A program made the position numbers and the translations under genes. The notes under the pieces are model-generated. The model had not been told where the DNA came from and did not search any database. It saw only the letters and a program-made list of their open reading frames with translations. A DNA stretch of 39,942 nt from Pseudomonadota bacterium (GTDB lineage Bacteria; Cyanobacteriota; Vampirovibrionia; Obscuribacterales; Obscuribacteraceae). Of the stretch, positions 1 to 8,502 are shown in pieces (position 1 is the stretch's first letter; the number at the start of each line of letters is the position of its first letter). The stretch lies in the NCBI GenBank assembly GCA_021324135.1, contig JAJPJO010000089.1:1-39942 (forward strand), read 5' to 3'.

Positions 1-858
1 AAAACGGCAACCGGCTGCTGTTATGTTTTCACGACACCAGATGATGACAATACTTTTCTCAACTGGCCGCCAGGCAACGCGGCCCATCAACTGACGCAGT
101 CGGATATCATCGATTCTTACTTCGACAATGGTTGCCTGGCGCACACCACAGGCGTTTCACTGATGCAGGAGCCGCGGCGCAGTGCCGTGCTTCATGCGTT
201 GAAACGGGCTCGGGAACTGGGTTTGCTCATATCATTCGATGCCAGCTATCCGACCGGCAAAGGTGACGGCATCGCCAATCCCATGGATCATGCTATCGGT
301 CTTGCCCATCTAGTGAAAGTCAATTTAGTTGAATTAGTTTTCTGGGCGCGCTTTATCGGGGTCGAGATGACCAGATCAGATCTGCAATTTTTGAAAGTCT
401 ATCAAGATCCGCCCTGCACCGGAAATGAAGGTCGGACGAACGATTTGCCGCCCGAGTTGACGAGCGAGCGCATCGAGCAGCTGGCGCGCCAATTGCTCGG
501 CACATTCAATCCTCACTTGTTGATCGTGACCATGGGTGCGCGCGGCTCTCTCATCGTGAGGCACGATCACACATCGGCGCGCGGTATTTTTTCAGTCGAT
601 ACCGTATCAAGTGTCGGCGCCGGAGACGCTTTTGTAGCCGGGTTCTTGCACGCCCTTCTCTCTGATTGCCGGCAGCTTCATCCCATTGAATATCTGGAGA
701 AGATCACTGCCGATCAAATCGAGTTCTGCCATGACTATGGTGCCGCAGTTGGTGCCCTGGCCACCAGACACGTCAGTGCCTGGGAAGGCTTGCCGCATAT
801 CGACGAGGTGGAAGCGCTGCTCGGGCGTGCGGAAAACCCCATGCAAAGCGGGAAATAA
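1..858 (+). CDS. PfkB-family carbohydrate kinase (5' end cut by window)
   Basis: The frame is open from base 1, so the N-terminus lies outside the window; about 285 C-terminal residues are present. The family (ribokinase, fructokinase, adenosine kinase) phosphorylates sugars or nucleosides with ATP in the cytoplasm. The PfkB signature near the C-terminus is clear: a DTVSSVGAGDAFVAGF stretch at about bases 598-645, holding the GAGD anion hole and catalytic Asp. A KVNLVEL segment corresponds to the usual K-x-N-x-x-E metal-binding motif with a Val before the Glu, and VTMGARGSL matches the ATP-site G-x-x-G. The ORF continues past the first internal Met (base 163) with good family similarity upstream (an LNWPPGNA segment and a THTG-like turn), so 163 is not the true start. 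The substrate cannot be told; fructokinase-like is a guess. Confidence 0.85.
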   Translation, partial: KTATGCCYVFTTPDDDNTFLNWPPGNAAHQLTQSDIIDSYFDNGCLAHTTGVSLMQEPRRSAVLHALKRARELGLLISFDASYPTGKGDGIANPMDHAIGLAHLVKVNLVELVFWARFIGVEMTRSDLQFLKVYQDPPCTGNEGRTNDLPPELTSERIEQLARQLLGTFNPHLLIVTMGARGSLIVRHDHTSARGIFSVDTVSSVGAGDAFVAGFLHALLSDCRQLHPIEYLEKITADQIEFCHDYGAAVGALATRHVSAWEGLPHIDEVEALLGRAENPMQSGK

Positions 859-942
859 TTTTTCTTTTTGTGGCGCGGCTGATAAACTATAGCCGTGTCG
901 CCCCCATCGTTTTCCCTGGCTCGCAAAGTTGGCGGACTTATT

Positions 943-1095
943 ATGGAACTGATCGCTTCCATCGTGAACCTCTTTCACGGGTTCTCAATGACGGTAATCG
1001 TCATAATCATTGCCGGCACAATGGGCATGTCCATATTCCTCTACAAGATTCTCTTCGATTCCGATTTCTTCAGCAATTACGACCGGAACTTGTAG
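943..1095 (+). CDS. Small single-pass membrane protein, 50 aa
   Basis: I do not recognise this protein. I place the start at the ATG at 943 because a GGCGGA Shine-Dalgarno-like sequence lies 6 nt upstream; a longer GTG start at 895 would add 16 unconvincing residues. The peptide has one strongly hydrophobic helix (about residues 5-30, containing MTVIVIIIAGTMGMSIFLYK), followed by a short charged tail with DSDFF and NYDRN. It lies 85 bp after the PfkB kinase on the same strand and converges on yedF, 17 bp away. It may be a small regulatory or structural membrane peptide; no function can be assigned. Confidence 0.5.
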   Translation: MELIASIVNLFHGFSMTVIVIIIAGTMGMSIFLYKILFDSDFFSNYDRNL

Positions 1096-1112
1096 ATCGA
1101 GGACGAGCTTTC

Positions 1113-1733
1113 TCAAGGCGTGATGACCTTATCGGCGGTCATCAAGTATTCGCATATGGTGAACATATTGGTGATCTGATCGCTTGGAGTGCGCTCCTTC
1201 AAGCCGTAGTAATCAAGGCACAATCCGCAAGCCATGACTTCGCAGCCTGATTCTCGGAAGTCATTGAGAACGGGCAAGACCGGGCTGTCCGGCTCCATGA
1301 GCTTGACGCCTGAATTGGCCAGCAAAATGGCCCGGGGTTTGTGACCCGAGTCGAACAGGGTTTGCAGAAAAACATTCAGCAAGCTGCGACTGAAGTCGGG
1401 ATCGCCCTCGCCGAAAGTGTCTTTGGCGAGGAAAACGACCGTTCCCACTTTATGCCTGTTCGTCTCACGCTGCGCATCGCGAATCGCTTCCTCCTCCTCG
1501 ATGCTCAATTGGCTCGTGCCCCCGCGAGTCAAAACGATGCGATAGTATTCGCCTTCATTGGCACAGCTCATCGAAACGTTTTGCGATCGAGCCAGGCGAG
1601 CCAGATTTTTGACATTGACTTCCGACTCGACGAGCGCCTCCACCTTGATGATGCTCTTATCGTCGAGCAGCTTCTTGGTTCTAATTACCGGCTCCGGGCA
1701 AACAAGCCCGCGAAGGTCGATTTGCTTCTCCAT
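1113..1733 (-). CDS. yedF: YedF-type sulfurtransferase-like selenium metabolism protein
   Basis: 206 residues in two domains. The N-terminal TusA/SirA-like domain (residues 1-75) opens with IDLRGLVCPEP, carrying the CPxP cysteine that holds persulfide or selenium in this family. The C-terminal DsrE-like domain (about 95-206) has the GCEVMACGLCLDYYGLKE stretch with paired cysteines typical of YedF proteins. The family is widely found beside selD and is thought to handle a selenium or sulfur intermediate; its exact reaction is unproven. The gene follows selD by 24 bp on the same strand, so the two are probably co-transcribed. GAGAGG in the upstream gap is a reasonable ribosome binding site for the ATG. 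Confidence 0.88.
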   Translation of the reverse strand: MEKQIDLRGLVCPEPVIRTKKLLDDKSIIKVEALVESEVNVKNLARLARSQNVSMSCANEGEYYRIVLTRGGTSQLSIEEEEAIRDAQRETNRHKVGTVVFLAKDTFGEGDPDFSRSLLNVFLQTLFDSGHKPRAILLANSGVKLMEPDSPVLPVLNDFRESGCEVMACGLCLDYYGLKERTPSDQITNMFTICEYLMTADKVITP

Positions 1734-1757
1734 CGCTTTGCCTCTCAGACGATCACA

Positions 1758-2831
1758 TCAGCTAAAAAGTATTTCTATCATGCCGGCCGGCTCATGAGCA
1801 GATCTTTCATTGAGCTCGCCGATTATTTCTGCATCAATGCCGCGCTTCAGAAGCTGTCTGACAAGCCCGTCCGCTTCATCGGCAGAGAGAGCAAAAAGTA
1901 AACCGCCGGAGGTTTGCGGATCGAAAATCAAATCTTCCAGCTCCAAAGGTACCTTATTAATATAGTTGAGCCACTGCTTGTACGACTCGCGATTGCCGTA
2001 AGCGCCCGCCGGCACAAAACCCTGGCTGGCGAGCTCTTTGACCTCGGGCAGGAGGGGCACCTTATCGATCTGCAAGCTCGCTTTCAAGCCGCTTGCCTTT
2101 GCCATCTCGTGCACGTGCCCGGCCAAGCCGAAGCCGGTGACATCGGTGAGTGCGTGAATTTGAAGACCCTCCGCCGCTTCCAGGGCCGTCTTGTTGAGCA
2201 GGGTGAGATTGTCGGTAAGAACGTTGGTTGCCGATCGTGAAAGCATCTCAGCTTTCAAACCAAGCAAGGCGACACCGGTGCCAATTGCTTTAGTGAGCAC
2301 CAACTTGTCACGAGCGCTGGCACCACCATTGGTGAGCACTTTATCGGGATGGATCAAGCCAGTGACAGCCAGGCCATAAACCGGCTCGCTGAGCTGGATT
2401 GAATGTCCTCCTGCCAGAACCGCGCCGCTGGCGATCACCTGATCGGCACCGCCTTTGAGAATGGCGCTCAGAACATCAGGGGGAAAGTCGCATGTCGGAA
2501 AGCAGACGACATTGAGGGCCAGGATCGGTTTGCCGCCCATGGCGTACACGTCGGAGAGCGCATTGGTAGCGGCAATCTGGCCGTATAGATATGGATCGTC
2601 GACCAGCGGCGGGAAGAAGTCGATGGTCTCGATTATGGCCAGATCTTCCGACACCTTATATACCGCCGCGTCCTCAAAATTGCCGAAGCCGGCAATCAAG
2701 TCAGGCGGCGCTTTGGCTGCCGGCAGCCCGGCCAGTAGCCTGGCCAGCTCGGCAGCGCCGAGTTTGGCGGCGCAACCACCGGCTTTGACATTGGCCGTCA
2801 ATCGTCGTTCCTCTGAATCAGTAACTTCCAT
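1758..2831 (-). CDS. selD: Selenide, water dikinase (selenophosphate synthase)
   Basis: SelD makes selenophosphate from selenide and ATP, the selenium donor for selenocysteine and 2-selenouridine tRNA. The ATG at 2831 is chosen because GGAGAG sits just upstream; an in-frame ATG at 2855 would add eight unconserved residues. From 2831 the protein is 357 aa, normal for the family. The N-terminal LTANVKAGGCAAKLG region has Cys at the catalytic Cys/Sec site and the conserved Lys after it, so this is a Cys rather than a selenocysteine enzyme. Downstream are the Asp-rich ATP/Mg segments (IETIDFFPPLVDDPYLYG, NALSDVYAMGG) and the HALTDVTGFGLAGH block. It leads the selD-yedF pair. selA, selB and tRNA-Sec are not in this window. 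Confidence 0.95.
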   Translation of the reverse strand: MEVTDSEERRLTANVKAGGCAAKLGAAELARLLAGLPAAKAPPDLIAGFGNFEDAAVYKVSEDLAIIETIDFFPPLVDDPYLYGQIAATNALSDVYAMGGKPILALNVVCFPTCDFPPDVLSAILKGGADQVIASGAVLAGGHSIQLSEPVYGLAVTGLIHPDKVLTNGGASARDKLVLTKAIGTGVALLGLKAEMLSRSATNVLTDNLTLLNKTALEAAEGLQIHALTDVTGFGLAGHVHEMAKASGLKASLQIDKVPLLPEVKELASQGFVPAGAYGNRESYKQWLNYINKVPLELEDLIFDPQTSGGLLFALSADEADGLVRQLLKRGIDAEIIGELNERSAHEPAGMIEILFS

Positions 2832-3168
2832 GTTCTCTCCGTTTCCCGCCAACATCGTTAAGGATCTGAATCAGCTCTCGTTCGACGGCATCCAAACAGG
2901 AGTCGAACGTATACACATAAGAAGCGCATTATGACATGTTTTTGGACAATGAAAAAAAGCAAGAGTCTTTATCGAAAAAAAAGAATCGCAAAAAGTCAAC
3001 CTGGATGGACATTCCAAAAACGGCTTTATAAGCAGGTCTTGAGGCGACTCGTTTTTGGCGAATCCAAAACATCTTTTATGTAGGTTTTGACCATCTCGTC
3101 TATTTATGGGCGTTTCAGCCCTTTCAAAAATCGCCCTTTAGTTCTATATTTTATATCGGAGGTCATTG
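2832..3168. other. Intergenic region between selD and the ribbon-helix-helix gene
   Basis: A/T-rich, no supported gene. It holds a 9-bp inverted repeat, CCAAAAACG at 3014-3022 against CGTTTTTGG at 3050-3058. A weaker CAAAAC/GTTTTG pair follows shortly after. The TATATTTTATAT stretch near 3144-3155, just before a strong GGAGG, is a plausible promoter core for the plus-strand genes. I found no tRNA-like cloverleaf. Confidence 0.4.
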
Positions 3169-3225
3169 ATGATGCCCACTCGGATCGTTGACTTGCGAAC
3201 GACCAGGGCGCAGATGGCTTCGTGA
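3169..3225 (+). CDS. Possible 18-residue leader or small ORF
   Basis: ATG-ATG start, preceded by GGAGG with a 6-nt spacer (3158-3162), one of the best ribosome binding sites in the window, yet the frame stops after 18 codons (MMPTRIVDLRTTRAQMAS). It lies 49 bp before the start of the ribbon-helix-helix gene. It could be a leader peptide, a genuine small protein, or a start region whose frame has since been broken. The only evidence is the SD and its position, so confidence is low. Confidence 0.3.
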   Translation: MMPTRIVDLRTTRAQMAS

Positions 3226-3274
3226 ATTTTTTAAATTGTTGTACCACTTTATAGTTTGAATAAAGGGACCTCGC

Positions 3275-3481
3275 ATGCCTAAGAAAGTACTTGTTGCTCT
3301 TCCTCCGGGTCTATTGGAACAGATTGACTTCGTCGCGCAAGTCGAGCACAGAACCAGATCGGAACTCATCCGCGAAGCCTTGCGTCGCTACATCGAAAAT
3401 TTCAAGCGCACGCAAACGCCGCATATGTCGGTAACTTCTATAGGCAACCAGTCGGTCGCGCTCTTTACAGACGTCGAGTAA
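3275..3481 (+). CDS. Ribbon-helix-helix (CopG/MetJ-Arc type) DNA-binding protein
   Basis: 68 residues. The N-terminus KKVLVALPPGLLEQIDFVAQ is the beta strand and first helix of an RHH fold, and RTRSELIREALRRYIE is the second helix with the usual S-E-L-I-R-x-A-L-R motif. RHH proteins bind DNA as dimers and act as small repressors, often of their own operon or as antitoxins. No toxin-like partner follows: the next gene is 190 bp away and encodes a membrane protein. The C-terminal 20 residues are polar and unrecognised. The ATG is preceded by AAAGGGA at suitable spacing. The target is unknown. Confidence 0.85.
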   Translation: MPKKVLVALPPGLLEQIDFVAQVEHRTRSELIREALRRYIENFKRTQTPHMSVTSIGNQSVALFTDVE

Positions 3482-3670
3482 GGCCGGAACGCCTTTGAAA
3501 CACTGCCTCCGTTCAGCACGCCGCCTGGTTGAGTAAACACTAACATCGTTGAAGAAACCCATCGGCAGCGGCAGAGACCAGAGGTGTTGAGTAATATTCC
3601 CACTTAAACCGTTGACTTCTTGTCCGTTGCTATCTAGGATGCTCTAGTCAGCACCAGGTGCAAGGCAAGA

Positions 3671-3988
3671 ATGAACTGGACAAACATACTTCTGACCGAG
3701 CTGGCTTTCGCAGGCGTAATGCTTTTGGGGCTCGGCTTTGTCAAACTGCCCAGATTCTTGCGCCGCAAGAAGCTCTCTCGGTTTTTTCCCTGGGGCTATT
3801 ATCCCGATCAGATGCCGCGCGCCGATCGCTATTATCCTGATGAGGATAAAGACTTCTTGCACGACACCGGAACGGAATTCGGCGGACTCGACTCATTTGG
3901 TGATTACGGCGAATTCAGCGGCTTCGGCGAGTTGGGCGAATACGGCTCGACCTTCTTTGGTGGAGACGGCGGCGGTGGATCGATGTAA
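3671..3988 (+). CDS. Small membrane-anchored protein with Gly/Phe/Asp-rich tail
   Basis: 105 residues, family not recognised. There is one N-terminal hydrophobic helix (about residues 5-25, ILLTELAFAGVMLLGLGFV), then a basic patch (RRKK), then an acidic, aromatic and glycine-rich tail with repeated F-G-x-Y/L-G-E elements (GDYGEFSGFGELGEYGS) ending in GGDGGGGSM. The composition suggests an inner-membrane protein with a flexible tail. It converges on the Ser/Thr kinase gene with a 34-bp gap, so it is not obviously part of an operon. The coding call rests on length, composition and the helix. Confidence 0.6.
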   Translation: MNWTNILLTELAFAGVMLLGLGFVKLPRFLRRKKLSRFFPWGYYPDQMPRADRYYPDEDKDFLHDTGTEFGGLDSFGDYGEFSGFGELGEYGSTFFGGDGGGGSM

Positions 3989-4022
3989 GGCGTTGCCGGC
4001 TCTTTGCCTCGTATGCCTGACC

Positions 4023-6068
4023 TTATTGCTTCTCTCTGGCCAGCATTTGTCGCGCTATTGCATCAAGCTCTTTCCAGCGGGCATCGCGCCATTTAGCAGG
4101 GATTTTGCTCAACTGCTCCAGAGCCTTGGCCGGCTCGTGCTCGGCAAGCATGAATTGGGCACGGTCGGCCAGAAGCGCGTTGTTGTAAGGTTCCAGGGCA
4201 AGCGCTTCATCGATATCGCGCAGTGCTTGATCGAGCGCTTTGCCTTTCATATGAATCTGTGCTCTTGCTCGTAATGCCCAGACTTGCTTCGCGTTGAGCT
4301 CGAGATTATGGTCGACAATTTTGCGGGCCTTCTCGATCATGTTCAGGTGCATATACGCCTTGCACTTCTCTCTATCCAGGTATTGCGACCACAATTCTCT
4401 CTCCGCTTGTCCGTAGGATGTCGCATTGCTGAGCAGCCCCTCGGACTCTTGAAGATCCCGCAGCGCTTCCTTGCTGCGATGTAATCTGTTGAGAGCGCAG
4501 GCTCTGGCGAAATGAGCGGCGAGATTCTCGTTTAGCTGGTTGTCTTTGTTTATAGCCAGAGCGTTGTCGGCATCGGCAAGCGCTTGCTCGTACCTGCCCA
4601 GATAGTTCTCAGCCTGGCTTTTTATGCTGAACGCCTCGAAGTTTGATGGGTTGATCTGAATGGCTTGCGAGCAATCAGAAACCGCTTGAGCGTATTCGGT
4701 GAGATAAAGGCAAATTCTTCCTCTTTGCAAGTAGGCGTCGCCGTCTTTTGGATTCAGGGCAATCGCTTTATCGATGTCCGTTTTTGCTTCGCGAAATTGT
4801 TTGTTCTTCCAATACAAAATGGAGCGCCGGTAGTAGGCGGATGAGTCTTGTGGATGCGCATTGATAAACTTCGAGATTTGCCTGATGTCCTCGATACGCC
4901 CCTCGGGTGTTTGAGGCCCTCCCATGTAAATGAGGAGTGCAAGAAAAATGCCCAGGACGGCGGCGCCAAGCCAGGCGATGCGAGCCAGGCGCTTCTTGAG
5001 CCAGGCTCGACTGATCAGTGCCTGGCTATGCGGCTTGCTGGGCAATGGTTTGCCTTGCTCGATCGCCTCCAGATCCTTAAGCAAATCGGCAGCCGATGCG
5101 TATCGGTGCTGCGGTTCTTTAGCAAGGCAGATTTTTATCACGCGATCGAGCCCGATCAGTCCTGGAATTGGTTTCATTGCCGGCGGCTCGTCATTGATCT
5201 GTTTCATGATCACGTCCAGAGGCGAGTCGCCTATAAAAGGTGGCTGTCCGTTAAGCATCTCGTAGGCCATGCATCCGACAGAGTAGAGATCGGTGCGGTA
5301 ATCGACTTTCTTGCCCTGGCATTGCTCCGGACTCATATAGCTTGGGCTGCCGAAAACCTCTCCTGTTTGAGTCAGAGCGATTGCCTCTTTGTCTTCGACG
5401 TTCTTTGCAATACCAAAATCGATGATTTTTACTTCGTCGGCGCCCTCTCTGGTTTTGACAAGAATGTTGTGCGGCTTTATGTCGCGATGAACGACGTTGT
5501 GTTTGTGGGCAAACGCCAACGCTTCGGCAACTTGTTTTAAAATCGACAAGGCTCGCTTTGGCTCCAGTTTCCCGACTTCATCGAGCATCAGGTTGAGAGG
5601 CTTGCCTTCGACATACTCCATGACCAGGAAAGGCGTTCCGTTATGCACCCCGAATTCCTGGATGCCGGCAATCAGCGGGTGCTTCAATTGAATGGCAGTT
5701 TGCGCCTCGCGCTGGAAACGCATCAGTGCTTTGCCGTCGAGCTGTTTGCCGCAATGCATGAATTTTATCGCCACTATCGTGCCCAAAAGCTGATGCTGAG
5801 CTTTATAGACGATACCAAGCCCGCCCTCGCCGAGCATGGAAAGAACCAGGTAATGACCGCCGATTACCTGGTTGATAAGCGAGTTTGAAACCTGGCGCGT
5901 CACGCCCTGATCGTCATCGATGGGCGAGCGGCCGTTTTGCTCGAGCAAAGTAGGCTCGAGCATGGTGGCACCCTTGTCCGCGCCCTGATTCTCTGATTGC
6001 TTGAGCTTCAGTTCGGGCGATGCCTTCATATGTGGTGCCCATTGCTTATCGTCAGGCACGCCTTTCAC
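4023..6068 (-). CDS. Membrane Ser/Thr protein kinase with C-terminal TPR domain
   Basis: Hanks-type (PknB-like) kinase, about 681 residues. The kinase domain covers roughly residues 73-335: glycine loop GEGGLGIVYKA (80-90), ATP-anchoring Lys102 in VAIKF, catalytic loop HRDIKPHNIL with Asp196, IIDFGIA with Asp217, and GSPSYMSPEQ in the activation segment. A single membrane helix (about 363-382) separates it from at least five TPR-like repeats (about 395-681) that would lie outside the cytoplasm. This is inverted from kinases with PASTA sensor domains, so the TPRs may be the sensor or docking part. The start is uncertain: the longest frame begins with GTG at 6068, but GTG at 6059 is better spaced from an upstream GAGGTGA. 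A GC-rich hairpin lies in the upstream region. Confidence 0.92.
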   Translation of the reverse strand: MKGVPDDKQWAPHMKASPELKLKQSENQGADKGATMLEPTLLEQNGRSPIDDDQGVTRQVSNSLINQVIGGHYLVLSMLGEGGLGIVYKAQHQLLGTIVAIKFMHCGKQLDGKALMRFQREAQTAIQLKHPLIAGIQEFGVHNGTPFLVMEYVEGKPLNLMLDEVGKLEPKRALSILKQVAEALAFAHKHNVVHRDIKPHNILVKTREGADEVKIIDFGIAKNVEDKEAIALTQTGEVFGSPSYMSPEQCQGKKVDYRTDLYSVGCMAYEMLNGQPPFIGDSPLDVIMKQINDEPPAMKPIPGLIGLDRVIKICLAKEPQHRYASAADLLKDLEAIEQGKPLPSKPHSQALISRAWLKKRLARIAWLGAAVLGIFLALLIYMGGPQTPEGRIEDIRQISKFINAHPQDSSAYYRRSILYWKNKQFREAKTDIDKAIALNPKDGDAYLQRGRICLYLTEYAQAVSDCSQAIQINPSNFEAFSIKSQAENYLGRYEQALADADNALAINKDNQLNENLAAHFARACALNRLHRSKEALRDLQESEGLLSNATSYGQAERELWSQYLDREKCKAYMHLNMIEKARKIVDHNLELNAKQVWALRARAQIHMKGKALDQALRDIDEALALEPYNNALLADRAQFMLAEHEPAKALEQLSKIPAKWRDARWKELDAIARQMLAREKQ

Positions 6069-6144
6069 CTCAGGCCGATTGGCGCATTAATTTGTCTTTC
6101 AGGACTCTGCCGACCAACTAAAAGTTGCTGGAAATATGCCCGTT

Positions 6145-6176
6145 CGGCGGCCGGGCGAAACCCGAGCGAGCCGCCG
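6145..6176. promoter_or_regulatory. GC-rich nested hairpin between divergent genes
   Basis: CGGCGGC at 6145-6151 pairs with GCCGCCG at 6170-6176, and inside it CGGG (6152-6155) pairs with CCCG (6161-6164). It lies in the 224-bp gap between the kinase (minus) and the CPBP protease (plus). There is no T-run on either side, so it is not a standard terminator. It could be a structured 5' leader of the kinase mRNA or a protein binding site. Confidence 0.35.
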
Positions 6177-6292
6177 GGCGTTCCTCAGAGGATAAAGCAC
6201 CCGGCTTGCCCTGAAAGATGAGCGAGCGGCATGAGGGTAGATTGTCTATACTATGTTTGGACGCCGGTTCGGTTTTGTTGCAAGGAGGCTCC

Positions 6293-7837
6293 TTGCAGTT
6301 TAGCGATGCTACATATCTTGCTTGGCTGACGGGCTTCATTGTTCTGTCAGGGCTGGCATTGTTTATGCAGGGCAAACAGAAGCGGCTGGCAGTTGACCTG
6401 TTGCTCGTCTTCGCGACGCTGTTTGTCGCCGGATCGCTTTACACGGCTTTTGAAGGGCGCAAGGGCGGCAATGCCGCCTACCTCGAGGCGGATAAGGCGG
6501 AGCTTTCATTGCGCATGAACTCGGCTTTCATTTCAATCAAGAGGCGCATGCCTGCAGACAGCGCCCTCGACCGTCAATTCAAGCACTTCAGCAAAGACAC
6601 TTATGAGCAAGCTGAAAAGTGTCTGAGCAAAGCCATTGCAGCCTCACCCGACTCCGCCGTTCTTCATGCCAAGGAAATCATTCTCCTGGCAGAGGAGGGG
6701 AAAGGCATCAAAAAACCAATCGAGCAGCTGAAATCCCTGGGCGGCAGTGAAGAGAATCAGGCAAAGGGCAAGGCTCTGGCTGACTTGATCGGCAAGATTT
6801 ATATCGATCAAAAAATCAGCGCCGATCAACTGCCGGCGATGCGCAAGATTCTGGAAAAAAACGTTCCGCCCGGTTGGTACCGCGACATATTGAACGTCCA
6901 GATCGAGAATGCCGCCGGACGCAAACAAGAGTTTCAGCAGCGCCTGAGTGAATTTTTCGATAACTATTTCAACTATCTGATCAGAGTCATGCTTTATGTG
7001 TGCGCGGCACTGTTTGCTTTCTTAGCCGGTCTGTTCGTGATTGTCGTGCAGCTGATTTTCCTCGGCCGAACTCCTACTGATGAAAACCACCGCCAGTTGA
7101 TTGCCGCCGCCGGCGATTGGACCTGGCGAGCCGTTTACGGCGTGTTCATCGCCTGGCTTTCCGCTGAGTTTATCGTCGCTCCCCTCTTGAAAGGCGCCAC
7201 CAAGCAGCTCGCATCCATTGCCACCGAACATGGTGCGCTCTCAGTCGCCTTCCTGACCGCCGGTCTTTATCTGCTCCAGAATTTGCCGGCGCTTTTGTTC
7301 ATCTATCTCTTCGCTTTCAGACCGGCGCAATTGCAATTCCTCGAGGGCATAAAGCTGCGCTTGCGAATTGGAAATCTCGGCCCCGTGCGCCTGGTGTTGG
7401 CCGGTGTTTTGACCTGGTTTGCCGCTGTGCCACTAGTGGTGGTGGCAACCTTCATTGCCGCCAAGCTCGGCAGCACCGGATCGGCAAATCCGATCGTCGC
7501 TATCGTTTTGTCGGCGGCCAAAGAGAGCAACGCTCTCTCGACCGTCATGTTCCTCATAACCCTCGGGGTTCTGCCCGCCATCTGCGAGGAAACGCTCTTT
7601 CGCGGTTTCCTTTACACATCGCTGCGCCGCCGGCTGTCGGTTTTCCCGGCGGTGGTTCTCAGCGGCGCGCTCTTTTCGCTCGCCCACCTCGATCTCGGCG
7701 GTGCCTTGCAGCTCTTCATCCTCGGTTGTCTCTTCGCCTTCGTTTTAGAAAGAACCAAGAGCTTGATACCCTCCATGGTGGCGCATTGCATGTGGAACTG
7801 CATGTCGTTTATCACGGCAGTCACTATATTTGGTTAA
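6293..7837 (+). CDS. CPBP-family intramembrane metalloprotease with long N-terminal region
   Basis: The CPBP (CAAX protease/bacteriocin-processing) domain is in the C-terminal third: EETLFRG (Glu432, Glu433, Arg437), a second motif with SLAHLDLGG, and a third with MVAHCMWN. These Glu/His residues form the metal site in this family, which cleaves peptides within the membrane. Before it lie an N-terminal helix pair, a soluble TPR-like segment (around YEQAEKCLSKAIAASPDSAVLHA) and several membrane helices. I chose TTG at 6293 because GGAGG lies 4 nt upstream and a TATACT -10-like box is at 6247-6252. An ATG at 6218 would give 539 aa but has no good binding site. The target is unknown. Confidence 0.82.
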   Translation: MQFSDATYLAWLTGFIVLSGLALFMQGKQKRLAVDLLLVFATLFVAGSLYTAFEGRKGGNAAYLEADKAELSLRMNSAFISIKRRMPADSALDRQFKHFSKDTYEQAEKCLSKAIAASPDSAVLHAKEIILLAEEGKGIKKPIEQLKSLGGSEENQAKGKALADLIGKIYIDQKISADQLPAMRKILEKNVPPGWYRDILNVQIENAAGRKQEFQQRLSEFFDNYFNYLIRVMLYVCAALFAFLAGLFVIVVQLIFLGRTPTDENHRQLIAAAGDWTWRAVYGVFIAWLSAEFIVAPLLKGATKQLASIATEHGALSVAFLTAGLYLLQNLPALLFIYLFAFRPAQLQFLEGIKLRLRIGNLGPVRLVLAGVLTWFAAVPLVVVATFIAAKLGSTGSANPIVAIVLSAAKESNALSTVMFLITLGVLPAICEETLFRGFLYTSLRRRLSVFPAVVLSGALFSLAHLDLGGALQLFILGCLFAFVLERTKSLIPSMVAHCMWNCMSFITAVTIFG

Positions 7838-7968
7838 TTCTCAAAGCCAGTTTCCGCCAGCCCGTTAGAAAATGTTGTCTTGTCGCTGTTTTCGGGCATA
7901 GACAATGGTGGAGATCTTCTTGACATTCGATTCTGGCGATTTGCTATATAGGCCCTGGAGATTCGCTT

Positions 7969-8490
7969 ATGGTCACAGCCCTGAAGACGTGTCTGAGACT
8001 GGAATCAGACCCGCGCATCAAGCGGGTGGGATCGAGTGTGCTCTGGGTGGCCATTATCGTCGGCTATTTCTTCATGGCGATGTGGCTGATCGTGGCTTGC
8101 TGGGCGTTTTTCCATAACGCTTACTGGGGTATCGTGATTGGCGGCTCGGCCATTGCCTTCGCCACATTTTTGACTGTCATGGCTCGCTCTTTGTGGCGGG
8201 ACGCGAGGCGGCACTATGTTCTCGAGCTGACCGATACCGATGCCGTCCTCAATATCGTCGATTACAGCAGCAAGAGGCGCTCGACTCAGATGGTGCTCCT
8301 GGACGACATCAGGTACGCCGAGTATTATCCTTACCGCGACTCGGCCGCCGTCATTCTGCACACGAGTTATGCGCAAATGGAGGTGCCTTTGTGGCCGCTG
8401 GGCCGACATGCCCAGGACGTGCTTGATTACCTGGAAGGGCGCGGCGTGCGCGTCATCAATGTGCAATCGGATGAGCCGATTCCCGATTGA
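7969..8490 (+). CDS. Two-helix membrane protein with PH-like cytoplasmic domain
   Basis: 173 residues, not assigned to a named family. Two closely spaced hydrophobic helices (about residues 22-48 and 53-75) are followed by a soluble domain with alternating strands (HYVLELTDTDAVLNIVDY, TQMVLLDDIRYAEYYPY, SAAVILHTSYAQMEVPLW) and a final helix (HAQDVLDYLEGRGV). That order is typical of bacterial PH-like or YcxB/DUF304-like membrane proteins, whose roles are mostly unknown. It starts 131 bp after the CPBP protease on the same strand, perhaps co-transcribed, and converges with the uspA-like gene 12 bp away. The domain assignment is inference from the strand pattern. Confidence 0.65.
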   Translation: MVTALKTCLRLESDPRIKRVGSSVLWVAIIVGYFFMAMWLIVACWAFFHNAYWGIVIGGSAIAFATFLTVMARSLWRDARRHYVLELTDTDAVLNIVDYSSKRRSTQMVLLDDIRYAEYYPYRDSAAVILHTSYAQMEVPLWPLGRHAQDVLDYLEGRGVRVINVQSDEPIPD

Positions 8491-8502
8491 GTAGCAAACG
8501 GA

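Noticed and set aside
1341..1901. Plus-strand frame of 186 codons across yedF and selD
   Set aside because: It crosses the boundary of two well-identified minus-strand genes and has no family similarity.
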